The notes: generated from the sequence alone by a model not told the origin. A stretch of DNA of 64,000 nt from Macropodus opercularis (GCA_030770545.1 JAUCMP010000033.1:492851-556850); one strand, 5' to 3'; shown: positions 23,042-31,909, numbered from the stretch's first letter. A program made the numbers and translations.

Positions 23042-23104
23042 AGCTGGGAGTAGGGTTCAGATGGTTTTTTCTGCAGCCAAAGGCTTTGGTGCCGGCCGAC
23101 TTCC

Positions 23105-24192
23105 ACCCTACTCAGATGTCAGCGGTGTCAGCTTTTTGCAGTGGGTCTGGTGAATCCACGTGTCTCTCTCTGCTATCTTCAACGCTGTGGGAGTGGTCAG
23201 CAGGACTGTGTAGGGGCCTTCCCAGCGGGGGCTGGACCAGTTCTTCCGTTTAATCACTTTGATGAGGACCTGGTCACCTGGCCGTATAAGCGTCACCTGG
23301 GGAGACAGATCATTATCTGGCAGATTATTGGCATTAACAACCTCTTTCCCCTTCAGCATTTTGCACATCCAGTTTGCTAATGTGTGTGTGTGTCTTCTGC
23401 CTTTTCTTTAACATTAGTCATCATTGGTAACACGAAAGATCTCCCATGCACAATCTCAAAAGGAGTTAATCCTTTATCTGTAGGAGTAATGCGCATATAC
23501 ATTTTTACCAAATCTAAACACTCAGGCCATGGTCTGCCTGTTTGCTCCATGGCCTTTCACGGTGCCATTGGTTCTTTCCACCAATCCTGCACTTTGTGGG
23601 TGGTATGAACAGTGATTTTTCAGACGTATTCCTAGATGTTCTGCCATTCGCGACACTACTTCGTTCACAAAACGTGTCCCGTTGTCACTATAGATTACTT
23701 CTGGAATACCATGTTGTGGTATTATGTGCTTGCATATGGCTTTTGCTACTGTAAGAGCATCTGCTGTCTTACTTGGAACGATTTCAACCCATTTTGAAAA
23801 TGGCTCTATGAGAACGAGGCAATACTTATATTGCTGGCTTGGTGTTAGTTCAATAAAGTCCATGTGTATGAACCGGAAAGGATATTTAGTTCGGGGGAAC
23901 TGTCCTCTTTTTGGTCTGAGATTACCTTGTGGATTATGTTTGCAACAGATGAGACATGATCTACAAAAATGTTTTGAGTAAGTATTAAATCCATAAGCAT
24001 AGAAGTGCTGGTCAATTATTGTCACCATGGGCCATGAGCCATGGGCCATGTCTCAACAGGGGGGATCCCTGTTGAGACATGGCCCATGGCTCATTACAGC
24101 TGCTGTATGGAACAGACTTCTAGGTAGGCATGGCTTCTTGTTAATGTAGTGAACATCATTTTCAATTTGTGCTCCGTCTTTAAGCCAGTTTG
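23105..24192 (-). pseudogene. Retroviral integrase, broken
   Basis: The catalytic core is at 23522-24049: the D of HMDFIEL, the D of SDNGTRF and the E of VERTNG, with the C-x2-C of the zinc domain upstream (CRSCLIC). The C-terminal SH3-like part (PGDQVLIK, SSPRWEGPY) is at 23108-23368. The histidine half of the zinc domain is replaced by a 61-bp palindrome (24034-24094) that introduces a stop. More stops separate the core from the C-terminal part. Confidence 0.88.
24034..24094. repeat. Perfect 28-bp palindromic hairpin in integrase
   Basis: Two 28-bp arms, ATGAGCCATGGGCCATGTCT... and its exact reverse complement, are separated by GGGAT. On the coding strand the first-read arm (24067-24094) looks like original coding sequence (AVMSHG). 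The second arm is its inverted copy, so this looks like an inverted duplication inside the gene. Confidence 0.9.
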
Positions 24193-25103
24193 TCACTTCT
24201 TGCTTAGGAGAGTTAGTTGCATGTCTCTGATCATTTCTATGTCTAGTGGCACTTGAGGAGAATCCTGTGCCACCATGACCATTGTTCCATATTTTCCTTC
24301 TGCTGCTTCTTTCGCTATCTTGTCTGCAAACGCATTTCCTAGTGAAACTGAATCTTTCCCTTTCGTATGTGCCGCACATTTACACACTGCTAATGCTTTT
24401 GGCAAAAGCACAGCTTGTAATAATGCTTCCAACAGTTTTGCATGTTGCACTGTCTTCCCTGTAGAAGTTGTCATTCCTCTACGAGCCCACTGGGCGGCAA
24501 AGCAATGTAATGTAGAAAAAGCAAACTGACTGTCTGTGTACACTGTCAGTCTTTTCCCACGTCCAGTTCTACACGCTTCAGTTAATGCCACAATTTCTGC
24601 AGCTTGTGCAGAATAGTGAGATGGTAACTTCATTGCTGTGATGAATGATGTCCTGTGTAACTACCGCGAACCCAGACTGATTAGTACCTTGAGGAGTCAT
24701 CAACAAACCAACATTCTCCTTCCTCTAAAGGAGTATCTTTCAAGTCAGGTCGTGGTTTACACTGCTGTTCTGTGTCAGCTAGACAACGATGTGGCAGCCC
24801 CTCATGTGGATGTGGCAGGAGGGTTGCCGGGTTCAGAGTTGAACATCTTTTAATGGTCAAATGTGGTTGCCAAAGCAACGTTGACAGTAAAGACAAATGT
24901 CTCGCAGGAGACAGAAATGTCATTTTTGTCTGAGTCAGTAACACGTCTACTTCATGAGGCACTAACAGTTGCAGCGGGTGATAAAGCACAACCTCAGCAG
25001 AGGCTTGTATGGCTAACGCTGCAGCACACACAGCTCTGACACAGCTAGGCAAAGCGCATGCAACTGGATCTAATCTCTTAGAGTAGTAAGCCACAGGCTT
25101 CAT
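24193..25103 (-). pseudogene. RT connection and RNase H of the retrovirus
   Basis: 25103-24681 reads PVAYYSKRLDPVA (the connection subdomain entry) and ends at the first RNase H acidic residues (WFVDDSSRY). 24633-24193 continues with SAQAAEIVALTEAC, YTDSQFAFSTLH and HTKGKDSVSLGNAFAD, the gamma-type RNase H pattern with E, D and the final H/D region. A frameshift near 24640-24680 splits the domain. Confidence 0.85.
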
Positions 25104-26105
25104 CTAACATAGACGTCAGAAATGAACCCTTACAATCAACAGTCTGTACGAAGGGCTTGGTGTAGTCTGGTAGCCCAATAACCGTGGAGCTGGTAAGTGC
25201 TTGTTTCAGCTCGGTGCTGCATCTGTCCACTGCAAAGTTTGTTTCATAGTCATTGGTTCACCATAGATAAGATCTAACAACGGTTGTGTCATTTGTGCAT
25301 AATTTGGGATCCACAACCTACATTAGTTGCACAAGCCTAGAAAACTCATGTGTTGCTTTGTGACGGGTTTCGGTGCATCTAATATAGACTTTTTTCTGGT
25401 GTCTGTGATTCTTCGACCTTCAGGAGATACTTCATGGCCTAAGAAAACTACAGCTTGTCTGGCCCACTGTAACTTTGAAAGTGAGGCCTTGTTTCCTGTT
25501 TTATGTAAATGTTTAAATAATGCTACAGAAACCTGCTTGTTATGTTCTTCTGTGTCTGATGCTATTAATAGATCATCTACATATACCAATAGTTGGCTGT
25601 GTTCAGGCATTTGGAAATCAGCCAAACAATTATTTATTTCTGCAGTAAATATAGTGGGACTGTCACAGAAACCTTGTGGTAACTGAGTATAAGTATACTT
25701 CTTTCCCTGATATGTAAATTTCAACTCTTAACTGGTTTAACAATGTGTGTGGGTCAGGCACACATGGGGCCCTGCTTTCCACAGCTTGATTTACTGCTCT
25801 TAAATCCTGGACCATCCTCCATTGTCCCGTTTCTGCTTTCTTAACAGGAAAAATGGGAGTATTACATGGAGCATCTGGAGCTTGAATTATGATGCCTGCT
25901 TTAATCATATCAGCTATCACTGGCTGGATGCCTTTCTCTGCATCTGGTTTAAGTGGATACTGACGGACACGAGGTCTATAGTCCGCTTTTGGTTTTATCA
26001 CTACAGGTCGAGCAGTAGTCATTAAACCTACATCTGCTTTTCCCTTAGACCAAAATTCATCAGGAACTGTTTTCAACAGTGGGTCTGTTACTGTTGACAT
26101 TATTG
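25104..26105 (-). pseudogene. Retroviral reverse transcriptase with core deletion
   Basis: The first part (26100-25740) has the fingers and palm entry (RQYPLKPDAEKGI, KKAETGQWRMVQDLRAVN). The second part (25724-25323) has TQLPQGFCDSP and the YVDD box (residues 48-51 of that frame). The segment between them, which holds the first catalytic aspartate in gamma-type RTs (palm motif A), is missing: LLNQL runs directly into KFTYQGKKYTYT with a frame change. Downstream (25323-25104) further stops interrupt the thumb. The enzyme is dead. Confidence 0.88.
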
Positions 26106-26138
26106 GGCATGGCTGTCATTTAGACTCATAAGAACTCT

Positions 26139-26705
26139 CTAAGTGGGTGTGTGGTGTGAGCCTAAAGGTTTTCTCCATCTGTCTCGGGTGTGATTTATTT
26201 CCCACCCGTCTTGCTCTGGCCTCCAGTGTGTGTGTCTCATTGTCTCTTTCAACCACGGGCCCAGAAACTCCCATTTGTGCTGGGGGTCTCTGGTCACAGA
26301 GACATGCGGCTGTGAGCCACGGTTTTTAAACAGCTTGAAAGCTTTATCTGGCAATAGAACGTCACAGGCTGACATTCCTTTGCCATCAGTGTAATAATGT
26401 TGTAATGTTACACGTTGGGGTCCAGAGTCATTCACCAGCTTATCATATTGGTGATCTGACCCTGGGTCATGTTTGTACCAGAGGGTAACATGCATCTCGC
26501 TTGGAGACATAGAGACATAGTCTCCTGATTGGCTGTTATCAGCCAGTTTTAATAATTCTTTCCCTATTTTCCCCGGGTCTGGATTTGGGAAATCTAAAGA
26601 CCAATAATACTGTGGTATGCCACTGGCTAAGAGGGGATATGTAGGCACTGTTTCATCTTTTCCTATAGCCACCATTCCTTTTGAGGTGGGTACAACGGAA
26701 ATATG
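26139..26705 (-). CDS. 2H phosphoesterase-like domain between PR and RT
   Basis: Same frame as protease, separated from it by one TGA (26706-26708). The open part after the first ATG is 178 codons. It has two H-x-[TS]-x motifs, MHVTLWY (His62) and PHVSVTRD (His124), 62 residues apart, each with hydrophobic flanks, as in 2H phosphoesterases (LigT/AKAP7/viral NS2 type), which cleave 2'-5' or cyclic phosphodiester bonds. The slot between protease and RT is where other retroviruses carry dUTPase. Both motif histidines and both S/T residues are present. Host 2-5A or cyclic dinucleotide targets would be inference. It is out of frame with RT. Confidence 0.6.
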   Translation of the reverse strand, partial: HISVVPTSKGMVAIGKDETVPTYPLLASGIPQYYWSLDFPNPDPGKIGKELLKLADNSQSGDYVSMSPSEMHVTLWYKHDPGSDHQYDKLVNDSGPQRVTLQHYYTDGKGMSACDVLLPDKAFKLFKNRGSQPHVSVTRDPQHKWEFLGPWLKETMRHTHWRPEQDGWEINHTRDRWRKPLGSHHTPT

Positions 26706-27083
26706 TCATTTTATCATTAAGTCTCGCCCTAAGAGGTTCACTGGACACGCTGGACACATTACTATGGGTGCTGTTATTTCTAAGTTAGTCTGAAGATCTT
26801 TTACAGACACAGGTTTAGACACTGCACTTGATGTTATTCTGCCGTTTGCTGATTGCACAAAAATACGGTCGTTTGAAGCGGAAACTCCCTCAACGTGCTC
26901 TTTTAAAACTGTGCGGTCTGCTCCTGAATCACATAAGAAAACGACGTCACGACCTTCTACTGTCAAAGTTCTGGTGGGAGTGTTCTTATTACCGGTCTGT
27001 GCTACTAATGTTTCTATCACACAAGTGAGGTCTAAAAAATCATCAGGTCTGTCTGGGTCCGGTGAACTCTCCTGCGAGCCTAG
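26706..27083 (-). CDS. Retroviral aspartic protease
   Basis: Directly continues the gag frame after the UGA at 27084-27086. It shows the active site FLCDSGADRTVL, a glycine-containing flap-like stretch (VQSANGRITS) and the C-terminal LLGRDLM (the G-R-D turn). About 104 codons follow the first ATG, the normal size. The catalytic aspartate is intact. It ends at TGA 26706-26708, after which the same frame continues into the 2H-like domain; that stop may be a mutation or a second readthrough point. Confidence 0.88.
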   Translation of the reverse strand, partial: LGSQESSPDPDRPDDFLDLTCVIETLVAQTGNKNTPTRTLTVEGRDVVFLCDSGADRTVLKEHVEGVSASNDRIFVQSANGRITSSAVSKPVSVKDLQTNLEITAPIVMCPACPVNLLGRDLMIK

Positions 27084-27086
27084 TCA
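27081..27086 (-). promoter_or_regulatory. gag-pro stop with UGA-CUA readthrough context
   Basis: The gag ORF ends UGA followed by CUA G on the minus strand, and the same frame stays open into protease. UGA CUA is a well-known leaky-stop context in alphaviruses and in several cellular readthrough genes. In-frame stop suppression between gag and pol is the gamma/epsilonretroviral strategy, usually with UAG and a pseudoknot in MLV. Confidence 0.7.
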
Positions 27087-28631
27087 ATTATTAGGATTAA
27101 ATGGGTTTTGTCTACTATATTCTGTAGGCCTTCGCTGTTGTTTCCTGAGCTTCTCAGGGCAGTTTCGGGCTATGTGTCCTGGCTTGTCACAAGTGTAACA
27201 TCGATCATGTTTAGGTGGACCTCCTCTAGACCGACCACGCCCCCTCCCTCTGAGGCTCCCTCGGCCTCTACCGGGGGGGCCTTGGAAAAACACTTCTGCT
27301 CCTGAGTTGTCTTCTGCTCCAAATAAGCCGTAAACAGCTGCTTCAACACTTTTCTTCTTTTTCTTAGCTAATACTTCACTAGCATGTCTGGCAAAGTTCA
27401 TGGTGTGGTTAACATCATCTGTGGTGTAATTTACGTTATGCTTTCTAATAAAATCAGAAATTGGGCCTCTAAATCCTGCTACTAACGCCTGTTTGAGCTG
27501 GTTCTGATAAGCTGAATCAGGTGCCTGTTCTTCCGGAAGGCCACAATGTGCTTTGAACACGTTATCTAAACGTTCTGTGTATTCATACACATCCTCCCCA
27601 TCTTTCTGGCGACACTGGGCAATTTTTATATAGTCTGGTCGTGCTCTCCATATTCTTCTTATTTCCACATAGACGGCTTCTCTCTGTGCTGTCAAAGCAG
27701 CACTAGTGGCTGCAAGCCACGTGTCATCTGCTGCTTTTCCCGTGAATTGCCCTCTCACACGTCCCCAATGAAACAGGAGACATTTCCTGAATGTCTGCAT
27801 GACCTCCCACCCATTTAACCCAAAGGAGTCAACTAATTGTTTATGTTTCTCAATCCACTGTTCAGGGTCAACTGTGGGGTCACCTAATGCTCTGCAAGCT
27901 TCACTACAGTCTGTTTCTGTCCATGGTCGATAAACATGCATGGTTCTTTCTTGATTTCCTACTCCAAAATTTGGATTAGCTACCTCAATCATGGGAAACA
28001 CCTGGTCTGGCCCAAGGGTCGGAGAATCTGGCATTGGGCCATAATCCTCGCAATCATCATCATCTAACCCATAGGTTACTTTGATATGTTTAAGATTTGG
28101 ATATTGTGCAGCCACATTCACGCTGGCTGCTTTTGATTTTAATTTCTCACTCTTCTCTTCCTTTCCCCTCGTGTTATATGCTATTGGAGAGGACGGACCT
28201 GCCGCCTTGTCTCCAGTTTGTTTTATCTGGTCCTCGATCTGTTTATGCAATTGTTGCAACCGAGTGGTAACCCTATCTCCGGCATCCTTTGCTTGCTGCT
28301 CTCTCCTCCTTTGTTTTCTCAATAACCTTCCTTGCACCGATTCTTCATCTGGTTTCACAAGAGCTGCTGCCTGTAATACAGCCTGGCCGTCTTTCTTTGC
28401 CTGTTTCCGCTGTATATCTTCCTGTCTTTTTACAGCTTGCTTATTCCACTCTGCTGCTGCCAACCACTGTTTTTGTAATTTTTCTTTACGTTTACCTTTT
28501 TCTTTTGTCATCTTTTTGTCTAATTTAGACAGAAGGCTACGACAATCATCAGGCACTAATTTGCCACTAAATTCATATTTGTTTTCCCATTCGCCGATCC
28601 ACTTAACATGTTGTGGATCTAACGACGCCAT
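27084..28631 (-). CDS. Retroviral Gag polyprotein (open)
   Basis: 515 codons, uninterrupted. Residues about 35-140 are highly charged and helical. YPNL at 177-180 fits an ALIX-type late motif. The capsid region begins near FPMIEVANPN. A major-homology-like stretch is DGEDVYEYTERLDN. An RGRGSLRGRGRGRSRGG nucleic-acid-binding box precedes one CCHC zinc knuckle, CYTCDKPGHIARNC (residues 478-491). There is no glycine after the initiator Met, so no classical myristoylation. It ends in the readthrough stop. The open frame suggests some coding capacity remains. Confidence 0.9.
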   Translation of the reverse strand: MASLDPQHVKWIGEWENKYEFSGKLVPDDCRSLLSKLDKKMTKEKGKRKEKLQKQWLAAAEWNKQAVKRQEDIQRKQAKKDGQAVLQAAALVKPDEESVQGRLLRKQRRREQQAKDAGDRVTTRLQQLHKQIEDQIKQTGDKAAGPSSPIAYNTRGKEEKSEKLKSKAASVNVAAQYPNLKHIKVTYGLDDDDCEDYGPMPDSPTLGPDQVFPMIEVANPNFGVGNQERTMHVYRPWTETDCSEACRALGDPTVDPEQWIEKHKQLVDSFGLNGWEVMQTFRKCLLFHWGRVRGQFTGKAADDTWLAATSAALTAQREAVYVEIRRIWRARPDYIKIAQCRQKDGEDVYEYTERLDNVFKAHCGLPEEQAPDSAYQNQLKQALVAGFRGPISDFIRKHNVNYTTDDVNHTMNFARHASEVLAKKKKKSVEAAVYGLFGAEDNSGAEVFFQGPPGRGRGSLRGRGRGRSRGGPPKHDRCYTCDKPGHIARNCPEKLRKQQRRPTEYSRQNPFNPNN

Positions 28632-29106
28632 AAACTTTGTGTCCCCTCCAAAAGGGGCTTACTGTTTGTTTTCCCCATCTCTCCTGTATGAAATAGGCTT
28701 TAGTATTATACTTTATTAACGGACTCTATTAATATCTTATTATTAATAGGCTTTATCAATAGCCTTTATTAATACACTTTGGACTGAGTCAACGATTTGC
28801 CACCTTCTCACGTGTCCATCGACTACATCAAGCTTCTACAGGTCTATCACCTGCGGACGTAGCTGAACAAATGAGCAGCATTTCGATTTTGGCTCAGTCC
28901 TACAATAGTATTTTCAAACTTAATGTGAGAATCCGAGCCCCGCAACCTAGGCGGTGAAACTTCTGGCTTAGATTCTCCTAATGACACACAGTTTCCTTAA
29001 TTCACCCCTCATGTAGTACGTGTGGATGGGTTACGTTAACACCGTCAGGTTTCCCCCAGTCACACGTTTTCTGCGTCAATGGGTGACTTTCACACTTCAC
29101 AAATCA

Positions 29107-29118
29107 CTAATGCATTAG
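29107..29118. promoter_or_regulatory. 12-nt palindrome, possible dimerisation site
   Basis: CTAATGCATTAG is a perfect 12-base palindrome, 14 bases from the hairpin cluster. Retroviral RNA dimers often start from leader palindromes of this size. Function is inferred from position. Confidence 0.35.
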
Positions 29119-29131
29119 ACTGAACATTCAC

Positions 29132-29234
29132 TGAGGAGTAACTACGTCTACTCCTCCCTCGGACAATTACTTCTGTCCGCTTGAGAAAATAAGTACGTCT
29201 ATTTTCTCCTTCTAGAACAATTACGTCTGTTCTA
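29132..29234 (-). ncRNA. Four-hairpin leader element with conserved loops
   Basis: Hairpins (plus-strand coordinates): 29133-29156 (8-bp stem GAGGAGTA), 29160-29179 (6-bp CGGACA), 29183-29208 (9-bp GAGAAAATA) and 29213-29234 (7-bp TAGAACA). Every stem is perfect, the stem sequences are unrelated, and each loop is exactly 8 nt. On the viral strand the loops read GACGUAGU, GAAGUAAU, GACGUACU and GACGUAAU. Three of four start GACG, which recalls the GACG tetraloops of the MLV packaging signal stem-loops C and D. Likely an encapsidation or kissing-loop element. Confidence 0.8.
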
Positions 29235-29491
29235 CTTCTTGGAAATGCGACCTGCCATTTCACACACACACACCGCGCTTTTCCAGCGGTACTTACTTTT
29301 TGTCTTGCCCTGGTCAGATGCCTCTCAGGAATCGTCATCAGTGAGCGAAGAGGGGGATGTCAGGAGCTATTCAACCGGCCCAGCAGACGAATTCATGCTC
29401 CGGGTCTTTATTCCGACCGCTCTAGACGAATCGACTGTGCACAGATTTCGGTTCTCCGTTGTCCTCCTCCCCTTCGACGCTGAATCTTGAC

Positions 29492-29511
29492 TCCCGGGTC
29501 TTTTGGCACCA
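29492..29511 (-). promoter_or_regulatory. Primer binding site, tRNA-Phe-like
   Basis: The minus strand reads TGGTGCC, then AAAAG, then ACCCGGGA, five bases after the 5' LTR. The outer parts match a tRNA-Phe primer site (TGGTGCC...ACCCGGGA) but the centre differs, so tRNA identity is uncertain or the site has mutated. Confidence 0.55.
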
Positions 29512-29516
29512 AGAAA

Positions 29517-30076
29517 TGTTGGGTCTAACCTGCCAACACTTAAACAATCGCAGAGACACCTGCACAAGAAAGACAAACTCGAGAATCTCAGCTTCTTTTA
29601 CTCGTGCACGAGGGGAGCCTCTCTGAACAACAACTTAGTGGCCAGCTGGAGAACTCCAAACTCCTCTCTCGCACACAGGTCTTTTATTGAGATCAGATAT
29701 TGAGATCAGATTGGTGCAATAAAGTACAAGACAAGTCCATATATGGTAGATAACATATACATAGGTTGTGAAGCTTCCTCCGTTGATGCAGGCGGTTGAG
29801 ACCCCCTTTCCCAAACACTACAAGTCGTAAAAGATGCATGCAGGCATAGCAAGATAGTGGACAGCTCCATGTGGTGTCAGATACCTATGGAGCCGTTAAG
29901 CAATAAATGTGGTCTGCAAAACCTCCTCCTGACATAGGTGGTAAAACCACTCTCCTCTAATACTAGAAATCGTTGCATGTTTATAAAAGTAAAAGCAAGA
30001 GAAGGTTACAGGTCACAGAGACACAGACAGGACCAAACACAGAGAGGACAATGCTTATGGCCCATATCATCTAACA
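29517..30076 (-). repeat. Retroviral 5' LTR (560 bp)
   Basis: Same ends as the 3' LTR, TGTTAGATGATATGG to CCCAACA on the minus strand. Followed by the target duplication GTAAG at 30077-30081. An AATAAA lies at 29683-29688. Confidence 0.95.
29683..29688 (-). promoter_or_regulatory. AATAAA in 5' LTR
   Basis: Counterpart of the signal at 20774-20779; the surrounding 20 bases are unchanged between LTRs. Confidence 0.65.
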
Positions 30077-30081
30077 GTAAG
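30077..30081. repeat. Target-site duplication GTAAG, right
   Basis: Repeats 20601-20605. After it the gypsy reading continues on the minus strand with the RT/RNase H linker (SFTKLKMLFTAAPILT). Confidence 0.95.
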
Positions 30082-31155
30082 TATGGGTGCGGCGGTGAAT
30101 AGCATCTTGAGTTTGGTAAATGATTCCTCGGCGGCGCCCCCCCAGCTGAACTTGGTCTTAGCTGAGGTGAGACTGTGGAGAGGGGCTGCAATGGTACTGT
30201 AGCCCCTGATAAAGCGGCGATAAAAATTGGCAAAGCCCAGGAAGCGCTGGAGCTGTTTCCGGGTCTGTGGTGAGGGCCAGGTCCTCACTGCGCGCACTTT
30301 GTCCGGATCCATGGCAACCCTCCCTGGCTGGAGAATAAAACCCAAAAAGGTAGTGGATGAGACGTGGAACTCACACTTTTCTGCTTTGGATGAGCGAATG
30401 ATTCCCGAGTCCAGGGACTCCCAGGTGTATGTTTCCATGGCCACCCGTTCTGGTTCTGATAATGAAAAAAGTCGTCCCCTGGGTGGGGCAGCACCCGGGA
30501 GCAGGTCAATGGCGCAGTCGTAATGACGGTGTGGAGGAAGCGAGATAGTACGGTTCTTATTAAAAACCTCTCTGAGATCATGATAGGGTTCGGGTACCTT
30601 GGACAGGTCCAGGGTCTCCTCCGCCTTTGAGGTGGGCGCAGGAGAAGGAGGTCGGGCGGAGCGCAGACAGGTAAGTGAACAGGCTGGACCCCATCCCAGG
30701 ACCTTGCCAGAAGACCAGTCAATATGAGGGTTGTGGTTCTGAAGCCAGGAGATCCCTAGGACCACAGGGGGGTCGGAGGAATCCACAACATGGAAGACTG
30801 TGTGATCCTTGTGATTGTCTAGGAGGACTTGGACAGGAAGTGTGGTCAACGTTATGGAATGAAGCAATGTGTTATTCAGGGAGCGTACCTGGACCGGGTT
30901 TGACAGACGACTGGTAGGGAGTTGAAGTGCCCGGACCAAGGAAGCGGAGATGAAGCTGGCGTCTGCTCCAGAACCAATCAGGGCTGGTACAGTCTGGCAA
31001 TGAGGAGAGGTTCCAATGGTGACAGAGGAGAGTGACCAGGTTGCAGGGGATTTAGCTAGAGAACGGCTCAGTAGCACCCCCGCTTGAACTACTGAGCCCT
31101 TCCTTTTGCTGGGCATTGTGCAATCATGTGTCCCTTGATTCCGCAGTAGTAGCAC
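30082..31155 (-). pseudogene. Gypsy protease and RT remnant with deleted RT core
   Basis: The protease region reads CQTVPALIGSGADASF: the canonical D-S-G of the active site is G-S-G (Asp to Gly). A later motif is VVLGISWLQNHNP. The RT begins (RHYDCAIDLLPGAAPPRGRL) and then jumps from SGIIRSS directly to KAEKCEFHVSSTTFLGF, losing roughly 130 residues that would hold all catalytic palm motifs, including YLDD. The thumb (PSPQTRKQLQRFLGFANFYR) remains. Two independent lesions make this copy non-functional. Confidence 0.88.
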
Positions 31156-31909
31156 AGGCCATTGGTTCGACGTCTGAGGCGTTCCTCCTCCGAAATCCGT
31201 TGCCTCCCGAGTTGCATGGGTTCTGGTAAAGAGAGATCTGCGAAGACAGGAGTAGAGGAGGCACGGGGGGGAGAGCGTGGGGTACTCACAAGATGGCGAG
31301 GCACCGTGCGGCTGCGTTGCCGCTCAAGGAACCGCTGCTCAGCCCTGGTGGCCAGTTCTATTAATTCATCCAGGGACGAGGGCTCAGCTTGGTACGAGAG
31401 AGCATCTTTTATGCGTTCGTTCAACCCCATGTAAAATGATCCAAAAGAGCTGCCTCATTCCAGGTACTGTCTGCTGGGAGGGTCTGAAACTCGATCACAT
31501 AATCCACCAGCGGACGACTTCCTTGTGAGATGGAGGTGAGTCCCCGTCTGGCCTCGGCCTGCGGCCTCAATGGGTCGAAAACCCGGGAAAGTCGTTCTGA
31601 AAAACTTTTAAAGGTTAGGCAGTAGGGCTCGTTACTACGCCACGCCGCCGTTCCCCAGGCAGCGGCGCGCCCCCCCAACAGGGCCAGAGTGTAAGCCACC
31701 TTGCTAGACTCTGAGGGGAAAGCCGATGGTTGATTCATGAACATGACCTCACATAAGATGAGGAAGGACCGACTTCGACCCGCTTCCCCATGATAACGGG
31801 CCGGGGGAGGTAGTCGGGGTTCAGAGGTGGGAGCGAGTGCTTGAGGAGGGGAGATGGGTGCAGGAGCGAGTGGAGCTTCAGTGGGGGGAGCTGGTTTTGC
31901 GGGTTCCAT
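31089..31909 (-). pseudogene. Gypsy gag with zinc knuckle
   Basis: 31909-31421 starts MEPAKPAPPTE, proline-rich, followed by the retrotransposon gag core (VAYTLALLGGRAAAWGTA). A frameshift near 31425 leads to 31430-31089, which ends in a CCHC knuckle (CYYCGIKGHMIAQC). Its 3' end overlaps the start of the protease frame by about 65 bases. Confidence 0.85.

Larger units (their letters stand above)
28632..29491 (-). other. Retroviral 5' leader between PBS and gag
   Basis: About 860 nt without a convincing ORF. An 82-codon frame at 29090-29338 repeats T-x-VIV...RR-x-Y only because the hairpin repeats underlie it. It contains four consecutive hairpins (29132-29234) and a 12-bp palindrome (29107-29118), and would hold the splice donor for env, which I cannot place. 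Confidence 0.7.
20606..30076 (-). mobile_element. Endogenous retrovirus, gamma/epsilon-like, 9.47 kb
   Basis: Flanked by two 560-bp LTRs and a 5-bp target duplication. Minus-strand gene order: gag, protease, 2H-like segment, RT, RNase H, integrase, env. gag and pol share one frame across a UGA stop, as in gamma- and epsilonretroviruses; env has a CX6CC disulfide motif. Frameshifts and deletions inactivate RT, integrase and env. The two LTRs differ by several short indels and substitutions, so the insertion is not recent. Confidence 0.95.

Noticed and set aside
29090..29338. 82-codon leader ORF with repeated T-x-VIV and RR-x-Y motifs
   Set aside because: The peptide repetition is a by-product of the four hairpin loops; there is no match to a glyco-Gag or accessory protein.
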